Notes under the pieces: generated by a model
Database searches by the model: none
What the model saw: only the letters and a program-made list of their open reading frames with translations
Told to the model about the DNA's origin: nothing
Shown: one piece after another, positions 1 through 12,359 of the stretch
Layout of the letters: every line of letters begins with the position of its first letter
Position numbering within the stretch: the first letter of the stretch is position 1
Made by a program: the position numbers and the translations under genes
From: Rhizoclosmatium globosum
Taxonomy: Eukaryota > Chytridiomycota > Chytridiomycetes > Chytridiales > Chytriomycetaceae
Direction: 5' to 3'
Length of the DNA: 64,000 nt
Assembly: GCA_002104985.1 (NCBI GenBank)
Contig: MCGO01000165.1
Coordinates: 20,990 to 84,989 of the forward strand

Positions 1-413
1 ATCACGCATCGCTCAGCATTGCAATGTTCTGTTTTGACCTAGGCGTATCCGGGGTGTATATTCATTATTTGCACAAAGTAAAGCGACAAGACATTGGTGA
101 AACGGGTAAACTGGAGATACTTTCAAGATACGGAGTTCTATCTTGTTGCTGTTTGTGGTTGTGGCTAGGGGGGTTGAGTTTGTTTGATTACACATCTTAT
201 GCCACTTCGCCCCCATTTCCCATCTGGACATACGCCTTAACGTTGCATTTTGCGGATTTGACACCCTTACTCTATGTGGCGGTTCAATTAGCGATGAAGG
301 GGAGTTTATTGGTGGAAGAAAAACGGAGAATAGCGAAAAACAGAGCAGCCTCCAATGGGACACGTCACATCGACTCAGACAAATAAGCATAATATAAGAT
401 TTTTATACCTATC
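1..413. other. Left-edge stretch without a supported gene
   Basis: Open frames of about 120 codons exist on both strands here, but their translations show no recognisable domain, no signal peptide and no splice continuity with the neighbour. The strand downstream is occupied by the stop codon of a minus-strand DUF2855 gene. It is most simply intergenic sequence or the edge of a gene lying outside the window. Confidence 0.4.
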
Positions 414-1596
414 TCAAAGCTTTGCCGTCTTTTCGTCGCGTAAATCACAAATACAACCCAAATAAGCTGGGACGTTTCCACCAATAAAATCCAAATACAA
501 CGATTTCACTGCTTCAACACCGTGATATTCCTTCAGTTTCATCCATTTCTGTACATGATTTACCATCGCATCCCAACCAGCCTTGACCCCCTTCATTGAC
601 TGTGCTTCTCCGATTTCTTGGAATCTTTTCTGAATCCATGTTCCTGCGAAGAATATTTCATGATTCTTGGAAGGAGGAAAGGATTTTGTAGGTTGGGCTG
701 GCTTGGGAATTGCAGTGCCAGTAAAATGGGAGTAGCCAACCCCAATCGACTTTGCAAGCTGAGATGCAGTCCTTGGAAGCCTTTCAATGACACGTTTTTT
801 GAGAGTCGGCGAGCCTGCTATGTCAACGTAGACAACGTTTCCAGAAAGACTTTGAAGCAACGACAAGTCTTCGTACGAAATGACTGACTCGTAGACGCCT
901 AACGACTTTGTAAAATCCACATTACTCGCTGAAGTGATGCCAATGACGCGACAGGAATCGGCAGCCGCAACGAGGGCATACGCGAATGCCGTTTTTGACG
1001 ACGCAGATGATACAATGACGGCGTCCCCACCGAACAGCTTATTGTACTTAATGTAGTCATGTAAAAAGTACGAGGTGTAGAACAGGGGGCGAAAAAGGAT
1101 CATAATGTCCTCGGTTGATGGAGAGTACAAGAAATCCTTGGCGAGGAACTCGTATCGATTATACACGTATCTATCCGAGGGTAGTTGTGGACGAGAAACA
1201 AGAAAGTGACCCTGGACGATACATTCAGTTTAATGTTGGAGGTTTTGTTACATCACCTACATCGTTGACTTCGTTGACAACCAGGTCGCACTCGCTTGCA
1301 CTGGGAAAGTAACCGTACAGTCGAACGCCCTTTTGAATGCGAGAATTATTTGATTCGATGACCGTTGCGAGACCCCAAACAGGGACCATCATTGTGGTTG
1401 GCGTGGTTCCTGTTGGAAAGAACTTGCTGTATCCCATAGCAGATTCTGACGCGGTAGCAACGTACGTAACATTGTTTGCCGTGAATCCAAACTTATCAAT
1501 GCGTACTCTAACTGCATTCGGCACGAGTGGAGGTGCCAAGGAAGCTTTCGCCTCCATGTGGGAAGGGTGGCGCCAGTCGATTTCTAAGAACTTCAT
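414..1596 (-). CDS. DUF2855 family protein, copy 1 (quinone-oxidoreductase-like)
   Basis: This is a predicted soluble protein of about 370 residues of the DUF2855 family, which resembles medium-chain dehydrogenase/quinone oxidoreductases but has no assigned reaction. Two exons are seen. The first (from the ATG at 1596) carries the motif NAVRVRIDKFGFTANNVTY and GYFP, the second resumes with SDRYVYNRYEF and contains MILFRPLFYTSYF and VIVSSASSKTAFAYA, the nucleotide-binding-like segment. The intron lies at about 1205-1250. Residue V before YNRYEF is part of the exon rather than a start, because the frame stays open upstream and matches the paralogue. It lies 24 bp downstream of a paralogue in the same orientation, so the pair arose by tandem duplication. 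Substrate unknown. Confidence 0.85.
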
Positions 1597-1620
1597 AAAG
1601 ATTTTGTTTACTTATTTAAA

Positions 1621-2746
1621 TCAAAGCTTTGCAGGGATTTCGTGCATAGTACAGATATAACCAATATCAGCTCTGATTCTTCCTTCCGCGGCGTCCACAT
1701 AGCTTCTCTTCACAGCTTCGACTCCATTGAATTCGCGAAATTGGATCCACGACTCCGCCTTGGACATGAGCAACTTCCAGCCCTTGTCGACGTCTTTCAT
1801 GGCTTCACGCACGCCGACTTCCGCGAATCGCTTTTTGATCCAAGAAGGGGCAAAGAAGAGGTTTCCTTCAACGGTTGAGGACGTAGCATGAGCGAAACCC
1901 ACACAGATTTCATTCACTGGACGGCTAGGAAGGCCTGCAACAATTTTGGAGTAAAGGGATGGGGACCCCGTCACGTCAACGAACAAAGTTTTGGACGAAA
2001 TATTCTTGAGTGGAAGCAGGTCCTCATAAGTCACAACTGACGTGTAAATACCCAGGGACTTTGTAAAATCCAAGTTCTTCGCTGCAGTTACGCCGATGAC
2101 TGGAATTGAGGCGGATTGGCAGAGTTGCGCGAAGCAGAAGGAAGTTTTGGATGACGCAGACGTGAGGACAACGGTACCAGCACCAAAGAAGTTATTGTAC
2201 TTTACATAATCATAAAGGTAGTATGATGTGAACCAAAGTGGACGGAACAGAATCATGGCGTTCTCGGTTTTGGGACTGTACAGAGGGTCTGAAGCACAGA
2301 ATTCATACGTATTGTAAACGTATCTATCCGCAGGTACTTGGGTTCGGTCAACGTAGAATGATTTCTATTAGTGATGTTTGATTTAATTGGGGGACATGTG
2401 CAATGTGATTTCGCTGTATCACCTTTGTAACTCTTGAAGGCACCAAATCACAGTGCGTAGCCGCTGGGAAGTAACCATAGAACCTCACTCCCTTTTGAAT
2501 ATCTGGATGGTTTGAGTCCATGACGGTTGCCAGGCCCCAAACGGGGAGCTTCATAGTACCATCGGTTGTGGTAGGAAAGAACTTGCTATAGCTCATGCTT
2601 TCACCGAGACCGACGTAGGTGACATTGTTGGCAGAGAGGCCGAATTTATCGATCCGGACCCTAATCGCACCTGCTGCGAGGGTTGTGGGAATCGTCGGCT
2701 TGATGGCTACGATGGAAGGGTCGCGTTGTTGGATTTCCAAAAACAT
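1621..2746 (-). CDS. DUF2855 family protein, copy 2 (tandem paralogue)
   Basis: Paralogue of the gene immediately downstream, with the same two-exon layout. Exon 1 starts at the ATG at 2746 and includes AIRVRIDKFGLSANNVTYVG and GVRFYGYFPAA. Exon 2 includes ADRYVYNTYEF, MILFRPLWFTSYYLYDYV and TVVLTSASSKTSFCFAQL, and ends at 1621. The intron (about 2345-2440) sits at the equivalent point. The two proteins are clearly related but well diverged, so the duplication is not recent. Family members are annotated only by domain (DUF2855) and by fold similarity to zinc-free quinone oxidoreductases. Reaction and substrate cannot be read from the sequence. Confidence 0.85.
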
Positions 2747-2794
2747 TTATTAGAGAAGGAAAAAGAAAAGAACAATGAACGAAGTAGATAAGAA

Positions 2795-3648
2795 TTAAGA
2801 AGTAGTTTTGAAGTCGTCGCTTGATAGCTCCTTGCTCACTACCTCATCAGTCTCTTTCTTGTACAGAACAACACGTTCCATGCAAAAGGTAGTAATAACA
2901 ATCTTGATGTTGAAGAATGTAAAGTAAAAGAGCCAGTTGTTGTCCAGTCCGTACCAAACAAGCAAAACTGTTGGAAGGTTGGAAAGGAATGCAAACACAA
3001 GAGCAGCCACAACAAAACGGAGTGCAAAAACATGCTTCTTGAAAACAGAAGTCTTGTAATCCGACCACACGAGGAGGAAAAGAGTCGTCAAAATGGCGTC
3101 TTGGAGATTGACGATGAGGTCTGGGAGATATCAGTAAATATTCAACAGGAAGTGAAAGAAAACGTACCAGTCATGATGTAAATCATATTGGCTTGCATTT
3201 GATCAAGAGAAACGTTGTAGTATGTGACCGTGAAGACTACGTTAGACACGATAGCGAAGATAACACCAGACGCAATGAAGAACCACCAAAGGGTCTTGAC
3301 GCTTGGAGTAAGTTTGTTCACAATGTCGAGACGGGCATTGATATACAAGATCAAAAGGATCTTTGAGATTGTGTCTAAACAGCCGACAAGTGTACCAACA
3401 GCTTGAATGGCAGCAGTCGAAGTCGTAACTCCAAGCAAGTTGAAGCTCCATGCCGTCAAGTTGAGATTCCAAAAGAGGGAGACATAGAAGGGGAGTTTGG
3501 CGAATCCAGGAGCAGAGATGGTGTCAGCGCAATAGACAAATGAAGTGACTCCAGCCTAATAACACTCCTTAGTTCCGCAACAGCTCAAAAACAATCATAC
3601 CATAATGGCGCTGCCATAAAAGAAAGAGGTGAGATCAATGGTTGCCAT
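2795..3648 (-). CDS. Small multi-pass membrane protein, unrecognised
   Basis: Three exons on the minus strand give a protein of about 240 residues. The short first exon starts at the ATG at 3648 (MATIDLTSFFYGSAIM) and is followed by an intron of about 45 nt. Exon 2 runs to about 3170 and exon 3 from about 3120 to the stop at 2795. There are roughly six to seven hydrophobic segments, for example LWWFFIASGVIFAIVSNVVF, FVVAALVFAFLSNLPTVLLV and LFYFTFFNIKIVITTF. The C-terminal tail is charged (KKETDEVVSKELSSDD). The layout suggests an integral membrane protein of seven-helix size, but no family-specific motif was recognised. A decayed duplicate of its first exon lies about 450 bp upstream. Confidence 0.65.
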
Positions 3649-4462
3649 CTTGAGTAAGATACAGGATTTGCAAGTAAATTTTCGGCACAATTGTTATCGT
3701 GGACGCAAAAATTGAATTTTTTCAAGAAAATTTTCACGTTATGGATCAAGAACAGCATCAAAACAGACATCAAGAGCAAAGAGCTGGATCAAGAACACAA
3801 CTGAAGAACTCTTTCAGTTGTTCTTTTCCATATCGATTGAGACTAATCTATGGCTGGGAAGTAAGTCTATCGAGTTGAAACAACTTTTTTGAGTGTGCCA
3901 AGACATGGCTCATACGACCTGCTGGGAGCAATCACTGAAGTTTTTGCTCGCCAGATACTGTGTAAGTTCAACTCATGCATTTTTATTCCGTTCGTCCCTG
4001 GTCCTTCAATGCTTTCCAACAGCTTGAAAACTCCTGTTAGTTAATCAGAAGCTCCATAGATGGCACCATAATAAAAGAAAGAGGCAACATCAATAGCTGT
4101 CATTTAGAACAGTCAATTCACACTTAAATTTAGGGCACGTTTCAGCCAGGCTTGAGATTTTAACCCAGTTGAATGAAGACACACAATCACAATCAATAAT
4201 TCATAAATCGAGATAAGGAGAAGAAAAAAACTTTGTTTGTATCGCTAGGGAGGAAAGTTATTCTCATTCTGCAAGACTATTAGTAGTAGGTTCAATGATT
4301 AGATCACTAAGGATCAGGATCAAATACGTTTTTCCAGCACCTGCTTTAACCATTTATTTCTTTAATGCATTCAATTACATTGTTGAGCCAGTAGGAGCCA
4401 GTTTGGATGAGTCTTCTGGATGTCCGAAAACGGGAGCACCAAAAAGCACACCAAAGAAAGCA
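3649..4462. other. Intergenic region upstream of POL2
   Basis: This is the space between two divergent genes, the minus-strand membrane protein and plus-strand POL2. Apart from the relic exon at 4045-4103 no coding sequence is supported. It is AT-rich and presumably holds the promoters of both genes. No specific factor site is claimed. Confidence 0.4.
4045..4103 (-). pseudogene. Relic first exon of a duplicate of the 2795-3648 membrane-protein gene
   Basis: On the minus strand an ATG at 4103 opens MTAIDVASFFYYGAIYGA and then meets a stop. It aligns with the first exon of the neighbouring membrane-protein gene (MATIDLTSFFYGSAIM), sharing the pattern M-x-x-I-D-x-x-S-F-F-Y. No exon 2 homologue follows. 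The flanking bases upstream of the ATG also look similar in the two places. This is best read as the remains of a tandem duplication of the gene's 5' end, located in the intergenic space before the POL2 gene. Confidence 0.55.
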
Positions 4463-7400
4463 ATGCAGCGCAAGTGGGGAGCCGAAGGCAGTGCGGCACC
4501 ACCCGGGCCCAAGCGAGACGGCGATGACGACTTCGACGGCAGCAACGAGGCGGCACTCAAGTTTGATGCGGTGCGACGACGCGATGCGATGGACGCGCAG
4601 ATGGGATTTGAGCGGTACACCGAAGGCGCTGCGAGAGAGGGCTGGATGCTCAACATTGTTCCGGTTCGTTCTTTGTTTTTGTTTTGTTTTGTTTTGTTTG
4701 TTTGTTTTGGTGTTTTGGTGGTTGGCGGTGGTCGTTAAGTTGGTTTCTAACATCCTTCACGCAAAGACTCTTGCCGTCCACGCAGAGTGTGCCTCGGGCC
4801 ATGCCGCCGTCGACTGCTACTTTCTCGAAGAAGACGGCTCCGCTTTCAAAGTGACAGTACTTTACGAACCCTATCTGTTTCTTGTCTGCAAAGTATGTGC
4901 CAGTGGTTGTCCAACATAACCTTTAACTCTCTTTCTAGCCTGGAACAGAATCAGAGGTGGAAGACTATGTTCGCCGTTCATTCGAGGGATATATTGCCTC
5001 GATATCTCGACACACTAAAGAAGACTTGAAACTTGCGAACCATCTCTCTGGAAAAGTCCGTACCGTTATAAAGCTCTCTTTCTACAATACCCAGAATCTT
5101 CTCAGCGTACGCTCAAAGCTGTTTCCGATCGTGACGAGAAACAAGGCTAAATTGAATGCAGAGACAACGTATGAGGATATCAATGAGTTAGTATATGAAA
5201 TTGTTGTGGCTTTTCGTAACGTTCCGACAGACTCTCTCATCAGAACGAGGCGCGAAAGACTGCTCGGAAAGTAAACATCAGTGAAGCTGTAGAATATATT
5301 CAGGACATGCGGGAGCATGATGTCATGTATTATGTCCGAGCTGCCATCGATTGTGGTGAGTAAAACGGTTTCTCCAAACCTCAACCCATTCAGTGTTTAA
5401 TCTTAATAATGTCAGACTTCCGAGTTGGTCTTTGGTATGACGTGAAAGCATCTGGCTTGGGTAAAATTACTATTCAAGAACGGAAAGACAAAGTCAAGCG
5501 TGCCGAACCTGTTATCCTCGCATTTGATATCGAAACTACAAAGCTCCCACTTAAATTTCCAGACTCCGCTATTGACAGCATCATGATGATTTCATACATG
5601 ATTGATGGACAGGTTTGCATATCTTTTCCTGCCTCAAATCAACTTAGACGCCATCAATAGGGATTTCTCATAACCAATCGAGAAATTGTTTCATCAGACA
5701 TTGAGGACTTTGACTACACCCCTAAACCCGAATATGAAGGACCGTTCACGATTTTCAATGAGCCAGATGAAGTCTCATTGCTCAAGCGGTTCTTTGAACA
5801 TATTCGTGACGCCAAACCGACAGTATTTGTCACATACAACGGCGACTTTTTCGATTGGCCCTTCGTGGAAGCTCGTGCTGCTAAGCATGGAATGAATTTG
5901 GAGAGGGTAAGATTGACACTAGTCTTTCATGAAAATGTGCTCATCAAACCTGGCTTGTAGGAAATTGGTTTCTCCAAAGATTCGCAGGATGAATATAAAG
6001 CGTCGCATGCCATTCATATGGATGCCTTTTGTTGGGTGAAACGTGATAGTTATTTACCTCAAGGAAGTCAGGGTTTAAAGGTGAGGCGATAGTGCTGTGC
6101 ATATGAAACATAAAATGCTTATTTCGAACTCAAGGCTGTAACAAAGTATAAACTTGGGTACAACCCTGATGAACTCGACCCAGAAGACATGACAAGGTAA
6201 TAATTGACTCGATTGCCTCCCCCATTAAATATCTTATGGCACCAGACTCGCTACAGAGCAGCCTCAGACACTTGCTCAATATTCCGTCTCTGATGCTGTC
6301 GCCACTTATTACCTGTACATGAAATACGTTCATCCTTTCATCTTTTCGTTGTGCAACATTATTCCTATGAATCCAGATGACGTGTTGCGACGAGGATCTG
6401 GTACACTTTGCGAGACGCTTTTGATGGTATATGAAACTGATCATTTTGTTTTCTTTTTTGTTCTGAATTGGTTTCTCTAAACCAGGTTGAAGCCTTCAAG
6501 GCGAACGTTCTGATGCCAAACAAGCACCAAGAACAAACTGGCAAGATGTTCGAAGGTCATTTACTCGAAAGTGAAACTTACGTTGGAGGTCACGTCGAAG
6601 CGTTGGAGGCGGGAGTGTTTCGAAGTGACTTAGAGACACAGTTTCGATTGGTTCCAGCGGCGTACCAGCAGCTGATTGATGAGATAGATCAAGCCTTAGA
6701 GTTCAGTATTACTGTGGAGAATAAGTTGAAAATGGAGGACGTTGTAAATTATGACGAGGTTCGCCCAGTTCGAATTTTTGAACGCCATCTCAACCTAAGT
6801 ATTGCAGATTCGAGAAAAGATTATAACAAGCTTGATGGAGCTTAGAGACGAACCGAACAAGATGCGACTTCCACTCATCTATCACCTGGATGTTGCTGCT
6901 ATGGTATGTACATACAGTTACGTGTAACAAAAGACCTAACTGAGTCTAACTACAGTATCCCAACATTATCTTGACGAATCGTCTTCAACCTGATGCAATT
7001 GTTACCGAAAACGAGTGTGCATCTTGTGATTTCAATGAAGGACCCGAAAGCAACTGCCAGCGAAAGATGGTGTGGTCATGGAGAGGCGAATATTATCCTG
7101 CCAAACGCAGCGAATACAACATGATTCGCAACCAGCTCGAACGAGAAATGTTTCCTGGTCTCTACCCTGGTCAAGCCATGCGTTCTTTCCATGACCTCCG
7201 TCTTTCTGAACAGAATGCGCAAATCAAAAAAAGAGTCGAGGAATACAGCAAAAAGATTTATGCGAAAAAGTTTGAGAATAAGGTGATTGACAAGGAGTCG
7301 ATTGTATGCCAACGTGAAAACCCCTTCTATGTCGACACCGTCAGGAATTTCCGTGATCGTCGATACACATACAAAGGACTTTTGAAGACTTGGAAGAAAA

Positions 7401-10400
7401 AGGTGGATGATGCCGTTGCAGAAGGAGACTTGGCGAAAGTGGATGAAGCCAAGAAGATGACTGTGGTGTATGATTCTTTGCAATTGGCCCACAAGTGTAT
7501 GTGAGTATTATTCTATTTCAATGGCTTATACTGACTTATATCCCAGCTTGAACTCTTTCTACGGATATGTGATGCGAAAAGGAGCGCGTTGGTACTCTAT
7601 GGAAATGGCTGGAATTGTGTGTTTGACGGGATCAACAATTATTCAGCTTGCGCGGTCCCGAGTAGAACAGCTCGGAAGGCCACTTGAGCTTGATACAGAT
7701 GGTATTTGGCTGATATTCCCCAAAGAGTTTCCCGAAAACTTTGAGTTTAAACTCAAAAACGGAAAGTCCTCGTATATTTCCTACCCTTGTTCCATGTTGA
7801 ATCACCTTGTCCATGCGGAGTTCACGAACCATCAGTATCAAGACCTCGTCGATCCTCACAGTGTTGTTCGAGAATATGTTACCAAGAGTGAGAACTCTAT
7901 TTTCTTCGAAGTTGATGGTCCATACCGAGCCATGATTTTGCCATCATCAACGGAGGAGGACAAGCTGCTGAAAAAGCGATATGCTGTATTCAATGACGAC
8001 GGAACCCTTGCTGAGTTGAAGGGATTTGAGGTGAAGCGACGTGGAGAGCTCAAGTTGATCAAGATTTTCCAAACAGCCATCTTCAAAGTATTTTTGGAGG
8101 GTAAAACGTTGGGAGATTGTTATGCCGAAGTTGCAAAAGTCTGCAATCAGTGGTTGGATGTCTTGTACAGCAAAGGAGCTGATTTGCAGGATCATGAATT
8201 GTTTGAACTCATTTCTGGTAAGTTTTTTAAAGGCTCCGCTTCAGTTTCGTCCTAATCGCTTTTCGCAGAAAATCGTAGCATGAGTAAATCTTTAGAGGAG
8301 TATGGTGCTCAGAAGTCTACCTCCATCAGTACAGCCAAACGTTTGGCGGAATTCTTGGGTGATGCCATGGTCAAAGATAAAGGATTGGCATGCAAGTTTA
8401 TTATTTCACAAAAGCCCATCGGTCTCCCCGTCTCAGAACGTGCAATCCCCGTTTCTATCTTCCAAGCCGAGGATTCTGTAAAAAAGCACTACCTTCGCAA
8501 GTGGCTCAAGGACTCCAGTCTCGTTGATGTGGATATTCGGCACATTTTGGATTGGCAATATTACTTGGAACGTTTTGGATCTGTGATTCAAAAGCTGATT
8601 ACAATCCCTGCCGCGATGCAAGGTGTGTCAAACCCTGTTCCGAGAGTAAAACATCCGGATTGGTTGCAAAAACGTGTCGCTGCTCTTGAAGATCGCTTTA
8701 AGCAGCGTAAAATTACGGACTTGTTTGCCAAAAGGGTTGACTCAATAGAAGAGATGGCTATTGACGAGTTTGGAAATGAATTCGACGAAATGCTTGACCC
8801 TCCCGGAGTTGCAAGGGCCGCTGAAGACAAGGACATGGAGGATATTGTGGCAGATGGTGGAAAAGATAGTTTGCGTCAGATTGGAGGGATTCGACCAACT
8901 GTGCACAAGAATGTAACACTCGGAAAACGGTCCCGCGGCTCTACCAAACAGATTACCGCTCCGGTTAATGATGAAGATGTCGAGATTCCTGATGTATTGC
9001 CAGATCCGTCCGAGAATTATGGTGCTTGGCTTAAAATTCAGAAGCTCAAATGGCGTAAAATGAGGTCTGAGAAAGCTCGTGCATTCACCATGAACATGGG
9101 GGTTCCGCGAGGAATTACGAATCGTCCGAATATGTCGTCGACTGCCAACTTCTTCTTGCAGCAAACACGATCAATTTTGCACCAACCTTGGCAAATTTTG
9201 CAGATTGTTTCTACAGATATGGCGGGTGAATTCAATGTCTGGGCTTTAATTGGCGATGCGATGCACAATGTGAAGCTTCAAATTCCGAGAAGTGAGTTTC
9301 GCTGACGTTCCCTTAATTCTGTTTACTAACAAACATATAGTTATGTATATTAACTCACGAGTCGCACAGCCTGAAGACCTTGGTTTGAACGGATTTCGTA
9401 TGGAGCGCAAACAAAAGACTCTGCCTCGCTCACATGTGTGCCTCAACCTCTACGAATTGAGTATGGCTGAAAAGTTTTACAAGGAGCATACGGACGTCTT
9501 TGCTCGGTTGTTCAGCCACCACGATGTTGAGGGAGTGTATGAAACTCAAATCCCGTTGCTATTTCGAGGTCTTATGAATCTGGGTTGTTCTGCTTCCGTC
9601 AATTCTGCGCGAATTCAAAGTGGTCGAGGACTGGACGCAGGGTTTGAGTTGGATGACTTGAAGCACATCAGTTTCTCAAAAGTCCCATACCTCAAGGAAG
9701 CTAACCTCAAGGTTCTGTACATCTATCATGCTGGTAAAGGGTCGAAGCATATATACGGTCTCTTTTCGTCTGCATCTGATAAGGTGTCTGTGTACTTTGT
9801 TGATGCTGCAAGAAATCGAACAGCAGTTCCAAATTTGTCACGCATTTATTCGGAACGTAAAGCAGAGAAAGATGAGAAAGAAGGAGCTTCATCTACGCAA
9901 TACCAAGCTTCGTCTCAACAGTCGCAATCTCAATCAACAAGTTCTGAGGGTGGAAGTGTCAAGTTTGACTATGTTGACGCTATGAACATCTCATTCAATG
10001 TGTACGCAACTGATGCAGAGGCAATATCGGCCATGAACCAAACTATTTGGGAATACCAGAACGCTCGTCGTGGTCCCACTGTAGTTGTGGTCCAGTCACC
10101 CAAATCAACTTATCAACTCCAGACCTGTGGTCTGAACCACTTGAAAGATTTCCCAGTCATTTGCATTCAGTCACACAAGAAAGATAATACGTTTCCAGCC
10201 CTTGGTTGGCAGACTCAAGCTTCACGTAGAATGATGGCTCACTTCTTGAATATCAACTCATTTTTGCATGAGCGTGTTGAGCTGTCTCGCTATTCAGATA
10301 TTCCCATCGGAAATATTGAAAACGACTACCCGCTTTTCCTTGCAGATGTGTTTTTCGCACGCCGATTGTCAAAGGCTGATATGGTCTTGTGGTTCTCTCC

Positions 10401-12216
10401 ATCCGATCGACCAGATCTGGGTGGGCGAGAGCAAGATGACAACCAACTAGAATTGGATGAATTGGTGAATCCAGAGATTAATCATCCGGGAACTTACTCC
10501 AACGTATGTGTGGAAATTGACTTGTTCAACCTTGCATTCAACACAGTTCTACAATCATCGCATGTGAACGAAATTGAGGGGTCCTCGGAAGTGGACGGCG
10601 TCGCTTCAGGCTCGAACTTTGTGGATGATCAGTTTAAGTCTGCAAACAAGGAACAGCAAAAGTCAGAAGAATATCAGTTGACAACTTCATCTCTTAGCAC
10701 ATCCGATGAGAAGCAGATCAATTTCCGTACTTTCAAAATTATGCGCGAAATGGTTCAAGCCTGGCAATATCAATACGAAGCAAGGAAAGATCGCTTGGCA
10801 GAAATGATGTTGGAACATCTGTATCGCTGGCTTACAAGTTCTGCTTCTCGAATGCACGATCCTGCATTGTTCAATATGATTCATAGACTCATGCGAAAGG
10901 TTTTCCTCCAGCTGGTCGGCGAATTTAAGCAGCTAGGGAGCCAAGTCGTGTTCTGCAGTTTCGAAAAACTCGTCCTATCTACTCCAAAAACAACGCTCAA
11001 ACATGCCATTCATTATGCCAAATACGTAATTGAGACCATTTGCAAGAAGCCCATCTTTCTTCACATTGAAGTTGCCGCTACTCAGTTTTGGGATCATTTG
11101 ATTTGGATGGATCGGCATAATTATGGAGGAATAGCTTGCAATAATCCACAGGACATTCTCGAAGGCAAAGAAGTATCAGATGTCGTCGATGGAGAGAGTA
11201 TGACGATCGAAATGAGGTGGAATATTATGGACTATCTGCCACCAGTCCTGCACAAGGAGTTTGAGGAAATCACTGGTCATTACATTTACGAAGTTCATCG
11301 TGAAAAGGCTGCTCGTCGTGCAAGAAGCTTGAAAGGGATTACGGATGAGGAAGGCACTGGTCAAGTCAATACCTCTATCGACTTAACAACATTCCTTCAA
11401 GAGCTTGTTGGGAAGCACATGAAACGGAAACTCTTTAGCTTGCTTCCTAACATCGAAAAGAGAGTGCACTCTAATCTTCCCGCGGATCATATGTTCCCCG
11501 ACCTTCCCGGTTCACATTTGGAGTTAAAAAATCCTGCATTGGAGTTTGTTAAGACTCTTGTGGCTGTGTTGGAACTTGACAAATCTATTGAACGTGATGT
11601 TCGTGTCTTGAAGCGAGACTTGCTCAATCTCCTTGGAATCAAGGAGTTTTCTGGAGAAGCTGTGTTTGTGAATCCATGTGAACCTTTCCGACTCCCTCAA
11701 ATCATTTGCGAGTACTGCAATTTGACTCGTGACATGGATCTTACGCGTGACCGGGATTTATTGCCAATCCAGCGTATGCACGAGGATGAGGAAATTCAAG
11801 AAGAAGAAGAGGACATGAGTGAGAATAGTGAGTTTGACGATGATGAGGACGACTATGGTTCGAGGAAACGAAAGCAAACGGCTCCAAAGCAGCAAACGCG
11901 TGTAGAAATATCGCCACGCGAATGGTTATGTTCTGGGTGCGGAACTGAGTATGACCGCTTCTCAATTGAACAGAAGCTCGTGGACTTGGTATCGAAACGT
12001 CTTTTGGTCTGGCAACTTCAAGACCTGAAGTGTAAGCTGTGTAAGAATATTCGTGCTCGTAACGTCGATCAGCAATGTGAATGCTCTGGGGAATATACCA
12101 CTACACTCTCCCGTCCAGAATTCTTACGAAAGCTGAAAGTATTTGCTAATATCGCGAGGTTCTACAATATGGAAATGTTGCAAGAAGTTGTTTCGTGGAT
12201 TTTGAGTATCGTTTAA
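4463..12216 (+). CDS. POL2: DNA polymerase epsilon catalytic subunit
   Basis: Leading-strand replicative polymerase of about 2,300 residues in many exons split by introns of about 50 nt. The chosen start is MQRKWG at 4463. Exonuclease motifs are intact: [14 protein letters not shown] (Exo I, 5521 on), [13 protein letters not shown] (Exo II) and [15 protein letters not shown] (Exo III). Polymerase motifs follow: [12 protein letters not shown] (motif A), [20 protein letters not shown] (motif B) and ELDTDGIW, the epsilon-type motif C. The C-terminal half (9292-12216, one long exon) carries the inactive second polymerase module and ends with two zinc sites, CEYC...CSGCG and CKLC...CEC, which bind the second subunit. 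Protein length and order match yeast Pol2 and human POLE. Several exons are joined through donors such as GTATGT and GTGAGT. Identification is secure; exact intron ends were not all verified. Confidence 0.97.
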
Positions 12217-12245
12217 GGGGTTTCCCTTGTATTTATATTTGATCA

Positions 12246-12251
12246 AATAAA
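12246..12251 (+). terminator. AATAAA polyadenylation signal of POL2
   Basis: AATAAA occurs 30 bp after the POL2 stop codon, inside an AT-rich stretch and before the next plus-strand gene. The position is typical for a 3'-end processing signal. Confidence 0.55.
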
Positions 12252-12359
12252 GAATATTTTAAATAATATCATTGCTGCGCAGGGGATTTAAGAGGGGGTT
12301 GGGTTCACAATCCCTTTTGCTTGGTTTGCTGGGGAAGGGGATGAAGGGGATCCCTGAAT

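Noticed and set aside
13..390. Opposite-strand open frames of about 120 codons at the left edge
   Set aside because: No domain, signal or splice partner; both strands open equally, as expected by chance.
4346..4753. Minus-strand frame antisense to the first POL2 exon and intron
   Set aside because: It mirrors POL2 coding sequence and the T-rich intron; no family similarity.
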